From Methylomicrobium lacus LW14 (lineage in GTDB: Bacteria; Pseudomonadota; Gammaproteobacteria; Methylococcales; Methylomonadaceae): a stretch of 64,000 nucleotides of DNA. The first letter of the stretch is position 1. Each line of letters starts with the position of its first letter. Made by a program: the position numbers and the translations under genes. The notes below the pieces were generated by a model. That model did no database searches. It was not told the origin of the DNA and saw only the letters and a list, made by a program, of their open reading frames with translations. The DNA lies in contig NZ_AZUN01000001.1 of NCBI RefSeq assembly GCF_000527095.1, positions 2,769,501-2,833,500 of the forward strand, written 5' to 3'. Below, piece by piece: positions 35,315-43,283 of this stretch.

Positions 35315-35731
35315 ATGTACACGATAACCAAAGAGGTTTATTTTTGCTATGGCCACCGGCTGATGAACCATCCCGGAAAATGCCGTCATCTGCATGGACA
35401 CAGCGTCAAAGCCTCCATTTCGATCCAGCAGGAACAGCTTAACGCCCAAGGCATGGTCTGCGATTTTTCTGACGTTCGGGATTGCGTCGAGGCCTATATC
35501 GATCAACATCTCGATCATAATTTTCTGCTGCACAAGGACGACCCGATCATCCCGATGCTGGTCGCGAACAACGAACGCTTCCTGGCCCTGGACGAACATC
35601 CGACCGCCGAGGTGCTCAGCAAAATGATCTACCGTTACCTGCAACAGGCCGGCTTGAATGTGTCTCAGGTCGTATTATGGGAGACCGCCAGCGCCTATGC
35701 CTGCTACAGCGAAGATTCGCCGCGGTTATGA
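35315..35731 (+). CDS. 6-pyruvoyl-tetrahydropterin synthase / QueD-family protein
   Basis: A 138-residue tunnelling-fold protein. The zinc histidines appear in CYGHRLMNHPGKCRHLHGHS, with the nearby catalytic Cys in GKCRHLHGH, and a second block is MVCDFSDVRDCVEAYIDQHLDHNFL with the WETASAYACY end motif. This matches the QueD/PTPS-III family, which makes 6-carboxytetrahydropterin for queuosine synthesis. The placement of other que genes is not visible here. Confidence 0.87.
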   Translation: MYTITKEVYFCYGHRLMNHPGKCRHLHGHSVKASISIQQEQLNAQGMVCDFSDVRDCVEAYIDQHLDHNFLLHKDDPIIPMLVANNERFLALDEHPTAEVLSKMIYRYLQQAGLNVSQVVLWETASAYACYSEDSPRL

Positions 35732-36183
35732 GCCAGCTGAACCCGGTCAACAAATCGCTCTGCCTCGAACAGGTCTGCGCCGCCAACTATCAAAAGCTCT
35801 TGCGCTTGATTCCCGACCTGCTCGACTACCGCGACACCGCGACCGGCCTTGCCGAAGGAAGTTCGACGCTGCATCTCGAAGTGCTCGAACGCTCGCCCTA
35901 TACGCTGACGATTCTGCTGAGCCACAGCTTCAAAAAAAATCTTGAGGAATTTCTGGAACCCGCCGTCACGATACGGCTCTATCTGGACCTGCGCCTGGCC
36001 GAAGTGATCAGCGACCACGCCCGCGCCGCCGTCGCCAAGGTTTACAAGGATCCCGGCCTGAGTCTTGAGATTATGAATTACAAATGGCGGTTAAATTATT
36101 TTCTGCAAAAATGGCTGGATCATTGCCTGAATAAAAATTACCGCTTCCGTGCCGAAACCCTGCGAACGATCGCCATCGCCTAA
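35728..36183 (+). CDS. DUF1249-family protein
   Basis: A 151-residue protein of the DUF1249 (YqiB) family. The signature region is LLRLIPDLLDYR near the start, the middle has RSPYTLTILLSHSF, and the end has the conserved EIMNYKWRLNYFLQKWLDHCLNKNYRF. The function is unknown. The ATG at 35728 overlaps the QueD-like stop (ATGA), so PilZ, QueD-like and this gene look like one unit. It ends before an AT-rich interval and a hairpin. Confidence 0.87.
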   Translation: MSQLNPVNKSLCLEQVCAANYQKLLRLIPDLLDYRDTATGLAEGSSTLHLEVLERSPYTLTILLSHSFKKNLEEFLEPAVTIRLYLDLRLAEVISDHARAAVAKVYKDPGLSLEIMNYKWRLNYFLQKWLDHCLNKNYRFRAETLRTIAIA

Positions 36184-36242
36184 AATCCCGGCGCTCGACC
36201 TGAGATTTCATTCCTCCCCGACATTGAAGCCTGCAAACGTTT

Positions 36243-36266
36243 GGGACGGGTTGAATAACCCGTCCC
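36243..36266. terminator. Hairpin after the DUF1249 gene
   Basis: A perfect 10-bp stem GGGACGGGTT/AACCCGTCCC with a GAAT loop, 60 bases after the DUF1249 stop. No long T-run follows. A related hairpin (GGACGGGA/TCCCGTCC) at 43081-43102 shares a preceding AAACGTT, so it may belong to a small dispersed repeat family as well as acting as a terminator. Confidence 0.5.
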
Positions 36267-36391
36267 GCTTCAGAGCATGTCCGAGGGGCAATCCTTTATC
36301 CCTGTCGCCGTATGGCGAATCGGTCTTATGGCTTACGGTTGCTGTTGTACCGTAATATTGTCCTGCAACTGCGTCAACGCGGCATTGGCAT

Positions 36392-37594
36392 CAGGGCAAT
36401 CGCGCTTAAAAGCACTTGAAAATAGAATTTAGATGAGGTAATAAGTCTATCATTTTGAATTGCAATGATAGAAAAACCAACGCCTTCAATTATTCATCAC
36501 TTTTCGAGCATTAAAGACCCTAGGGTTAACCGGCAAAAGAAGCATCAACTGCAAGATATATTCTTTATCAGCCTCCGCGCAGTGATTTGCGGAGCGGATA
36601 ACTGGGTTGCGATTGAAGAATTTGGCTTAGCCAAAGAGGACTGGTTCACTGAATTGCTGGGATTAGAGCATGGCATCCCTTCGCACGACACCTTCGGTGA
36701 AGTGTATGCGGCCATTGATACCGACCAGTTTAGCGACTGCTTTTCCCGTTGGGTATCTGATTTAGCCCGTCTCACCGACGGGGAAGTCATTGCGATCGAC
36801 GGCAAGTGCTTAAGGCGGAGCGTGGACAAAGCCTCAAAAAAAGCCGCGATCTATATGGTCAGCGCATGGGCGCAACAAAATAACCTGGTTTTAGGGTAGG
36901 TCAAAGTCGATGACAAATCGAATGAAATTACGGCCATTCCGAAGTTATTGTCACGGCTGGATATAGCGGGGACCGTGGTGACTATCGATGCGATGGGGTG
37001 CCAAAAGAAGATAGCCGAGCAGATTAAACAGCAAGGTGGTGACCATGTGTTGAGCCTGAAAGGCAACCAGGGTACTCTGCATGAGGATGTCCTTACCTTT
37101 TTTACCTCGTCGTTATCGCCGGCAGTCGCCTCTGTCAGTTATGACGGCGAGCATGGCCGAATCGAAACGCGCTCGCTTCGAGCAACCGCCGACATTGCTT
37201 GGCTGCAAGAGCGGCATGGCTGGAAAGGCTTGCAAAGTATTATCGCCGTCACGGCCAAAAGAGAAATCGATAACAAAGTAACCGAGGAAACGCGCTATTT
37301 TATCAGCAGTCTGGATGCCCATGATCCGAAGCGATTGGAGCGTGCGGTGCGAGCACACTGGGCGATTGAAAATAATCTTCATTGGGTGCTTGATATCGCC
37401 TTTGATGAGGACAGCAATCGAACGCGGAAAGGACATAGTGCGGCGAACTTGGCGGTGATCCGGCATATTGCCCTGAACCTGACCAAAGCTGAAAAAACGT
37501 CTAAGGTGGGAGTGAAAATCAAGCGCTTAAAGGCCGGATGGGATAACGATTATTTACTCCGTGTCATCGGGATGATTTAAGCGCGATTACCCTG
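36392..37594 (+). mobile_element. ISAs1-family insertion sequence (1203 bp), transposase interrupted
   Basis: The element is bounded by 19-bp inverted repeats: CAGGGCAATCGCGCTTAAA at 36392-36410 and its complement at 37576-37594, with one mismatch. Inside is an ISAs1-like transposase gene. I could not find a matching target duplication in the bases next to the ends (left ends ...ggcattggcat, right begins tcagcgttgcc), which suggests a deletion or rearrangement beside the element. It lies at the end of a truncated adhesin gene. Confidence 0.9.
36465..37580 (+). pseudogene. ISAs1-family transposase with an in-frame TAG
   Basis: A 371-codon frame starting MIEKPTPSIIHHFSSIKDPRV. It reads well through the DDE-type landmarks (VIAIDGKCLRRS, VVTIDAMGCQKKIAEQI, HWAIENNLHWVLDIAFDED) but has a TAG at 36897-36899. 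Both sides are in the same frame, so one substitution, probably CAG to TAG at a Gln, broke the gene. Rescue by readthrough or by a transposase elsewhere is possible. Confidence 0.88.
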
Positions 37595-37620
37595 TCAGCG
37601 TTGCCGTGCTGGCGTCGCCG

Positions 37621-37647
37621 TCAGCGTCCGTCAGCGTCCGTCAGCGT
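37621..37647. repeat. 10-bp tandem duplication that breaks the adhesin frame
   Basis: TCAGCGTCCG is present at 37621-37630 and 37631-37640, followed by a partial copy TCAGCGT. Removing one copy restores a VCBS-like reading. The extra ten bases shift the frame and create the TGA. Confidence 0.85.
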
Positions 37648-38943
37648 GTAGGTGAACACATCGCTCACCCCGCCCGGGGTGCCGGCGCTGCGGCTGTAGC
37701 TGTAGCTGCCGTCCGCGTTGATGGTCAACTGGCCGTACTGGCCGTTGACGGTCGTGCCGCCGCCCACCGGCGTCAGCGCCGAGCCGCCCGGGTTGTTGCC
37801 GGCGATCGCCGTCACCGTGGCGCCGTCCGCGCCCTGGGTGTCGGCGCCGCCGTCGCCTTCCGCGTCGGTGATCACGTTGCCCGTTGCCGGATCGAAAGAG
37901 CCTCCGGGAATAGTGTCGGTGTCGTTTACCGCGGTCGGTACGTCGTCCGCAATCCTGATGGTAATATCGCCCTCGGCACGGCCGCCGGTCTTGTCGGAGA
38001 CAGTGACATGAAAACCATCATTCTCGGGAACATCGGGATTCTGACCAGGGTCAGGATTGCCATTTGTCGTATGAAAATCATCGACGACATTTTCAGTCAG
38101 CGTATATGTGTAGGTGTATGTCCCCTTACCATCATAATCTGTTATCGTAATGGTCCCGTGCGTTCCAGGAATCGTTTGGCCAACAAGGGTGGGTAGTTTA
38201 TTGCCCCCGACATCAAAAGTCTGATTGCCTATGGTAATGGTTTTTATATCGGACAAGCCATTCGGGTCCCCAACGGTAATCTTTCCTCCGGAAACAATGT
38301 GAGCGTTCGACGTCGGATCTGAGCCATTGGGCAGACCTTTCTCATGGACTACTCCAGGACCTCCCTGCCCGTCTGGAGGAGCTATTTCAAGAAAAGGGGG
38401 GGCGTCGGAGGCGAGTGCGGGATTTAAAATCAGCACGTCCATCGGCGGAGGAAAACCGAAGTTTATTCCAATCGTATCGTAACCGCTGTCCGGCTGCGAA
38501 GTAGGATCGTTATACTCCACGACAAAAACCGCGCCATGGCCTTTGTTACCCTCGGGGCGGGGCTCGGCGGAATCGTCGGCAGCTTGGGCCTCGCCTGCGG
38601 CAGTCGCTCTCAATGCCTTGTTAGGATCGAAGTCTGCATCGAGCAATAATGCTTGCTGAACGGCGGCAACCTCGCCGTGCAAGCCGGTCGCCGCTTGAAC
38701 GGCGGCTGGCTCGACCGGATTCTGGTGGACCAAGGCATCTTCGTTCAACGCGGCCTGCTGATTGCGGCCGAGGTCCATGGTCATGCCGTCATTGAATTCG
38801 ATGACGACATTGCCGTTATCCGCGGTGACGATGACTTCGTCCGGAAGGACCTTATCCCCTGTATGGAGTACGCGCTCGACGCCGTTGGCCGAAACCGCCT
38901 TCACTACACCCGTCACAAATTTTACGATGCCGAATTTTGCCAT
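37621..38943 (-). pseudogene. N-terminal fragment of a large VCBS/LapA-type adhesin
   Basis: The 440 codons begin with a LapA-like retention module (GIVKFVTGVVKAVSANGVERVL, the short beta-rich N-terminus that holds the protein in its outer-membrane pore). Next come a linker and cadherin/VCBS-type repeats (TLTENVVDDFH..., VTVSDKTGGRAEGDITIRIADDVPTAVND, GQYGQLTINADGSYSY). The end TYTLTDADGR followed by a stop comes from a 10-bp duplication; without it the frame continues as DGDASTATLT into the IS. Such adhesins are usually thousands of residues long, so nearly all of this one is gone. Function is presumably lost. Confidence 0.85.
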
Positions 38944-39064
38944 GTTTGATACTCTCCACCAGGGGAATTGCTGACTTTGTTTTGTATAGAATCTGACGCT
39001 ACTGAAAATAGCGGATGCTATGATTGTTTCACAATCACTGACAGTTGAGTATTGTACTTTGGTA

Positions 39065-39301
39065 CTAAGACGCGAATTTTCGCCTGCCGGCCGCCCGTGG
39101 GATGGCTTGCCAACCGAGGCGAATCAGACTATCGAATCGAGGGAGGTATTGACCGTGGTTTCGCTTAGCAGCATCTGTAAATTCGCTGCGGATCGAGAGC
39201 GTTAAATAATCGCTGAGATATTCAGCCTGGACATCGCCCAGCAAGTCTCTGATATCTAGACTTCCGGCTTGGTTGTTTGGGGCGGGAGAGCTATGGTTCA
39301 T
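39065..39301 (-). CDS. Hypothetical protein, 78 residues
   Basis: An open frame starting MNHSSPAPNNQAGSLDIRDLLG. The product is polar, predicted helical in the middle (DVQAEYLSDYLTLSIRSEF) and basic at the end. I do not recognise it. It begins nine bases after a 27-codon frame (39311-39394), and the two may be one small transcript or the remains of one gene. The neighbourhood, next to a broken adhesin, favours decay. Confidence 0.3.
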   Translation of the reverse strand: MNHSSPAPNNQAGSLDIRDLLGDVQAEYLSDYLTLSIRSEFTDAAKRNHGQYLPRFDSLIRLGWQAIPRAAGRRKFAS

Positions 39302-39310
39302 GGCCTTTAC

Positions 39311-39394
39311 TCATTCAACATAAAGCATTTCGAGGCGTTTTAAAATCGGATACTTCTCGGGATCAAATTCGGCGTGATACGCGAGATGAATCAT
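39311..39394 (-). CDS. Hypothetical short peptide, 27 residues
   Basis: A frame starting MIHLAYHAEFDPEKYPILK and ending LEMLYVE, nine bases before the 78-residue frame. The amino-acid mix looks protein-like, but at this length coding cannot be shown. No function is suggested. The rest of 38944-39556 holds the presumed adhesin promoter region and nothing else I can name. Confidence 0.2.
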   Translation of the reverse strand: MIHLAYHAEFDPEKYPILKRLEMLYVE

Positions 39395-39556
39395 CGGAGC
39401 CGCATTTTTTCAAAATCGCCATTCAAAGCGCGCTGACTTCGGGTAAAATTTGAAGCGGAGCCCGTTTTTAATGACCTCGCTGTGTCGGATGACGACACAA
39501 GCCGATGCAGCAAACCGCCTCACGACCCGATCATCAATTCTATAACCGCTCGCATT

Positions 39557-39934
39557 ATGACCATGAAAAAAACTCCCCTCGACAAAGACAAGATGCAGAA
39601 ATTCGTCAGCGAAGTCAAGCTTAATCAAAAGCTTAGAGAAGACACCTACCGTGAGCGGGCGCTTAAGCTGTACCCGTGGATTTGCGGACGCTGCGCACGG
39701 GAATTCACCTCCAAAAATCTTCCCGAACTGACCGTGCACCACAAGGATCATAATCACGATAACAATCCGCTCGACGGCAGCAACTGGGAGCTGTTGTGCG
39801 TTTACTGCCATGACAACGAACATTCCCGTTACGAAGAAATGCGTTTCGGAACTTCGAATGCGCTGAAGTCGTCGGCTCCGGTGTCGACCCATAATCCTTT
39901 TGCGGGACTGAAAGATTTGCTGGGCAAGAAATAG
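39557..39934 (+). CDS. yajD: YajD-family HNH nuclease-like protein
   Basis: About 125 residues matching the E. coli YajD family. The HNH core is visible as WICGRCAREF, LTVHHKDHNHDNNPLDGSNWELLCVYCHDNEH, with two Cys pairs (CGRC, CVYC) that should bind zinc. The C-terminus NPFAGLKDLLGKK is also typical. Start at ATG 39557 or 39563; the open frame begins at 39482 but its first part is not conserved. Its biological role is not known. Confidence 0.87.
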   Translation: MTMKKTPLDKDKMQKFVSEVKLNQKLREDTYRERALKLYPWICGRCAREFTSKNLPELTVHHKDHNHDNNPLDGSNWELLCVYCHDNEHSRYEEMRFGTSNALKSSAPVSTHNPFAGLKDLLGKK

Positions 39935-39980
39935 GCAGGATTCAGGTTTAGGGTAAAAGGCGCCGCCTTGCGCCCTGAGC

Positions 39981-40418
39981 CTACTTCAAGCGATCAATCC
40001 CAAGATTTGCCAGTGCATCCGCCCGGTCATTCTCCTTATGCCCCGAATGACCCTTCACCCATTTCCATTCGACCGCATGTCCGCTTCTGGCCGCATCCAG
40101 ACGGCGCCATAAATCCTCGTTTTTGACCGGTTTATTGCCGGCGGTTTTCCAGCCTCTTTTTTTCCAGTTCGGCAGCCATTCGGTGATGCCTTGCATCACG
40201 TATTTGGAATCGGTATTCACCTCCACCCTGCATTCCTTTTTCAACGCCTCGAGCCCTTGAATGGCCGCCGTCAGCTCCATTCGATTATTGGTCGTTTCTT
40301 TTTCGCCGCCGTATAATTCCTTGACGACGCCTTTATAACTCAACAGCACGCCCCAGCCGCCTGGGCCGGGATTGCCTCGGCAGGCGCCGTCCGTATAGAT
40401 GATCACCGTATCCGTCAT
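39981..40418 (-). CDS. rnhA: Ribonuclease HI
   Basis: A 145-residue RNase H that removes RNA from RNA-DNA hybrids. Catalytic residues are visible in VIIYTDGACRGNPG (Asp), NNRMELTAAI (Glu), VNTDSKYV (Asp) and the last Asp in ENDRADALA. Length matches E. coli RnhA. The ATG at 40418 overlaps the methyltransferase stop (ATGA), so the frame that stays open further upstream is not used. Confidence 0.96.
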   Translation of the reverse strand: MTDTVIIYTDGACRGNPGPGGWGVLLSYKGVVKELYGGEKETTNNRMELTAAIQGLEALKKECRVEVNTDSKYVMQGITEWLPNWKKRGWKTAGNKPVKNEDLWRRLDAARSGHAVEWKWVKGHSGHKENDRADALANLGIDRLK

Positions 40419-41125
40419 GAACCGACCCGTGTCGCAGGATTGATCGAATTGGCCAGCGCCAGACGCGGCGCGGCTTCGCAAACCGGCGTCAGCGGAATGA
40501 TATTGTAACGCCGCTTGATCGCCTTGATCGCATAGGCGCTGGCACTCAATGAATAACAATTGTCCATAAATTTTCCGTGTGTCGAACGCACCGATTTGGC
40601 GTTGAATTCGGTGAATAAAATAACTTCGAAATTGAGCAATTTCAACCAGTCGATGACGCGGGTGCGGCTGATGAAATGCCCCGACCAGGCATCATGTTTC
40701 TGCCGTTCCCACAGATATTCATAGCGTATCCGCAAACTCCAGGGATTGAAATTGACCACCACCAGGGTGCCTTCCGGCTTCAAGACGCGTTCGACTTCGC
40801 GCATGGTCCTAAGGCAACAGGGATCAAATTCCAGAAAATGCGGCAAGATGATCATATCCACACTATCGCACTGCAACGGCAAGCAACTGGCTTCCGCCCG
40901 GATTTTTTTGACCGCGGGGTCGCCCAGCCCCCTCGCATCCAGTACGGTATAATACTTATATAAGGTGCAGTCGATCAATTCCGTTTCCCAGCCCAAGGCG
41001 CCAATCTGCAAGATCGTCTGTTTGCAGCTGACCGTAATCGAACGCTGCAAATAATCGGTCTCCTGCCGCCTGAGCACTTCGCCGCGCGGAGTTTGATAGT
41101 AGGAAAATAAAAAGTCGCGCTTCAT
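40415..41125 (-). CDS. SAM-dependent methyltransferase, YafS-like
   Basis: A 236-residue class I methyltransferase-fold protein. The motif I region is unusual (TILQIGALGWETELI), followed by AEASCLPLQCDSVDMIILPHFLEF and VLKPEGTLVVVNFNPWSL, the usual post-I and motif III. It sits between rnhA and mltD, as yafS does in E. coli. The substrate is not known. Confidence 0.85.
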   Translation of the reverse strand: MKRDFLFSYYQTPRGEVLRRQETDYLQRSITVSCKQTILQIGALGWETELIDCTLYKYYTVLDARGLGDPAVKKIRAEASCLPLQCDSVDMIILPHFLEFDPCCLRTMREVERVLKPEGTLVVVNFNPWSLRIRYEYLWERQKHDAWSGHFISRTRVIDWLKLLNFEVILFTEFNAKSVRSTHGKFMDNCYSLSASAYAIKAIKRRYNIIPLTPVCEAAPRLALANSINPATRVGS

Positions 41126-41329
41126 CGCATGTCAACACATGAGGATTGGTTGGTGTTTTTCCGAAAAAAATGTTATATACTTTGAAGCAAACGGCTTTAA
41201 AATTCGTTTGCAAAAATGACAACCGCCACTTGTTCGCAACTGGATTCAGACAAGTAATCTGCTGAAGGGGGCGTCGTTTTTTTATGATGCCACAAATCAG
41301 CACCTTATAGACATAAAAAGGGTTAGAAA

Positions 41330-43003
41330 ATGCAAATTAATTCTAACAGGTCAGTCAAATTATTGTCCCTGTCGCTCTCGTTGATCGCCGCTGGCTGCTC
41401 CCAGACTTCAAAAGATTCCTTGCACACCTACGACAGGCCGCCGCAAGTTTCAGCTGATGACAGTAGTTTTTTCGGTCGATTTTCTAACCGTTCGCATAGC
41501 AAAAGCCACGGCGGCCAATACGAAACGGTATGGGAGCGCCTGTTATCGCTCTATGCCCTGCCCGAAATCGATAACGAGCGCGTTGATCGCGAGATCAGCT
41601 GGTATCTTCAGCATCCGCAATCGCTCGTTTCCTTGCAGCAACGCGCGGAACCCTATTTGCACCTCATCCTCGATGAGATCGAGGCCAAGCACATTCCGGG
41701 CGAATTGGCCTTGTTGCCGGTCGTGGAAAGCTCATTTGTTCCCGACGCCTATTCAAAGAGCGCCGCCTCCGGGCTTTGGCAATTTATTCCTTCCACCGGC
41801 CAAGAGTTCGGACTCAAGCAAAATTCCTGGTACGACGGACGCCGCGATGTCTATGCGTCAACCAAAGCGGCGACGTCTTATTTGAAGCAGCTCAGCGAAA
41901 ACTTTAACGGCGACTGGCTGCTGGCTCTGGCCTCCTATAACTACGGCAAGGGCAATGTCAGAAAATGTATCGAAAAAAACGAGGACATGGACTTGCCGAC
42001 CGATTACTGGTCGCTGAACCTTCCCGATGAGACCTACCATTACGTGCCGAAGCTGCTCGCCGTCGCCAAGATTTTCGCGAACGCCGAGCGCTATAATATT
42101 CCTCTGCGCCACATCCCGAACAAACCTTATTTCGAAGTCGTCGACATCAAGGCGCCGATCGATCTCAGCAAGGCCGCGCGGATGGCCAACACACCGCTCA
42201 GCGAGTTTCTCAAATTAAACCCGGGCTTCAATCGCTGGTGCACCGCGCCGGACGGGCCGCATCGCTTGTTGATACCGGTAAAAAACGCGCCGCTGTTTAA
42301 GAAGAATCTGGCCGAGATACCCTATTACGAGCGCGTCAACTACTCGAAACTGGTCGCGGAACAGGAAGAACAGATCATTGCCGAATCGAATTATCATAAG
42401 CCCGAGCCCACTGTGATCAAACCCGCAGAGGCGCGCCCGTCTTTGGCGCAAAATTTTGCAAGCTACAGGGTCAAACGCGGCGAAACCTTGGCGTCGATCG
42501 CCCAAAGAAATCATACGACGGTGCAAAACCTGCGCAGCACCAATCATTTGGCGAGAAACTCGGTTAATTACGGTTCGATCTTGAAGATTCCGTCTGCAGC
42601 CGCCAACCCAAGCGCCAAATCGCTTATCTTAGCCAAGGCTTCCCGCGCCGCGGAAAGCTACCACACCGTGAAAAAAGGCGATACTTTCTATAACATTGCC
42701 CGGCGTTACGCCGTCAGCCCCAAGGAATTGGCAAGCTGGAACCGTGTCAGCTTAAACGCCGCGCTGACGCCCGGACGCAAGCTGACGATCAAAGGCCGCG
42801 AGCAACAGGTCGCTTCCTCCTCAAACAGCCTGCGCTTGATCCGCTACACCGTCAGAAAAGGCGATACGCTGACCCAGCTTTCCAGAAAATTCAATATTTC
42901 GGTGACCGATCTGCGCAAATCAAACGCGGTAGCGTTGTCTAAAGGTTTACAGCCCGGCCAAACACTGAAAGTTTTGGTGGATAGCAGCCACTCAACGATT
43001 TAA
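41330..43003 (+). CDS. mltD: Membrane-bound lytic murein transglycosylase D
   Basis: A 557-residue lipoprotein cutting peptidoglycan glycan strands. It has a lipobox (LIAAGCSQ near residue 23) and an SLT domain with the catalytic Glu in LLPVVESSFVPDAYSKSAASGLWQF, GRRDVYASTKAATSYL and ALASYNYGKGN. The C-terminus holds three LysM repeats at about residues 380-425, 442-488 and 500-548 (YRVKRGETLASIAQRN, YHTVKKGDTFYNIARRY, RYTVRKGDTLTQLSRKF). It is divergent from the methyltransferase gene. Confidence 0.95.
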   Translation: MQINSNRSVKLLSLSLSLIAAGCSQTSKDSLHTYDRPPQVSADDSSFFGRFSNRSHSKSHGGQYETVWERLLSLYALPEIDNERVDREISWYLQHPQSLVSLQQRAEPYLHLILDEIEAKHIPGELALLPVVESSFVPDAYSKSAASGLWQFIPSTGQEFGLKQNSWYDGRRDVYASTKAATSYLKQLSENFNGDWLLALASYNYGKGNVRKCIEKNEDMDLPTDYWSLNLPDETYHYVPKLLAVAKIFANAERYNIPLRHIPNKPYFEVVDIKAPIDLSKAARMANTPLSEFLKLNPGFNRWCTAPDGPHRLLIPVKNAPLFKKNLAEIPYYERVNYSKLVAEQEEQIIAESNYHKPEPTVIKPAEARPSLAQNFASYRVKRGETLASIAQRNHTTVQNLRSTNHLARNSVNYGSILKIPSAAANPSAKSLILAKASRAAESYHTVKKGDTFYNIARRYAVSPKELASWNRVSLNAALTPGRKLTIKGREQQVASSSNSLRLIRYTVRKGDTLTQLSRKFNISVTDLRKSNAVALSKGLQPGQTLKVLVDSSHSTI

Positions 43004-43012
43004 CCCGCCCCT

Positions 43013-43035
43013 GGCGGTTTCGTCCTGTAACCGCC
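43013..43035 (+). terminator. Short hairpin just after mltD
   Basis: A 7-bp stem GGCGGTT/AACCGCC with a 9-base loop, ten bases after the mltD stop. No T-run follows, so it is only a weak terminator candidate. Confidence 0.4.
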
Positions 43036-43080
43036 ACGCGAATTTCATTGTTATACATGCCCAAGGCCGTGAAACGTTAC

Positions 43081-43102
43081 GGACGGGATGTATCTCCCGT
43101 CC
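43081..43102. terminator. Hairpin in the mltD-gspD gap
   Basis: An 8-bp stem GGACGGGA/TCCCGTCC with a six-base loop lies between the convergent mltD and gspD genes. It resembles the hairpin at 36243-36266 in core and in the AAACGTT before it. It may stop transcription from either side or be a copy of a repeat. Confidence 0.45.
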
Positions 43103-43283
43103 GGCACCCAGAGAAGCAGGCGCTTCGCGTCATGGGCTCCCAAGCGGGATGGGCCTGGGAACAAGAAAATGAGCGATCCCTTTCGTGAATCTTTGTGTAT
43201 CACGATGAGCGCGGGAACGCTAGCGGTTATGCTTTTTTCTCGTTCCCATGCAGCACGCTCATCGCTGACTGCTTCCGTTCCGA

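Noticed and set aside
39410..39892. 160-codon minus-strand frame opposite yajD
   Set aside because: Antisense to the HNH gene, whose motifs are unambiguous.
43103..43283. Possible small gene or repeat cluster after the 43081 hairpin
   Set aside because: It has several GTTCCCA/TGGGAAC-like words but no clear array or open frame that looks coding.
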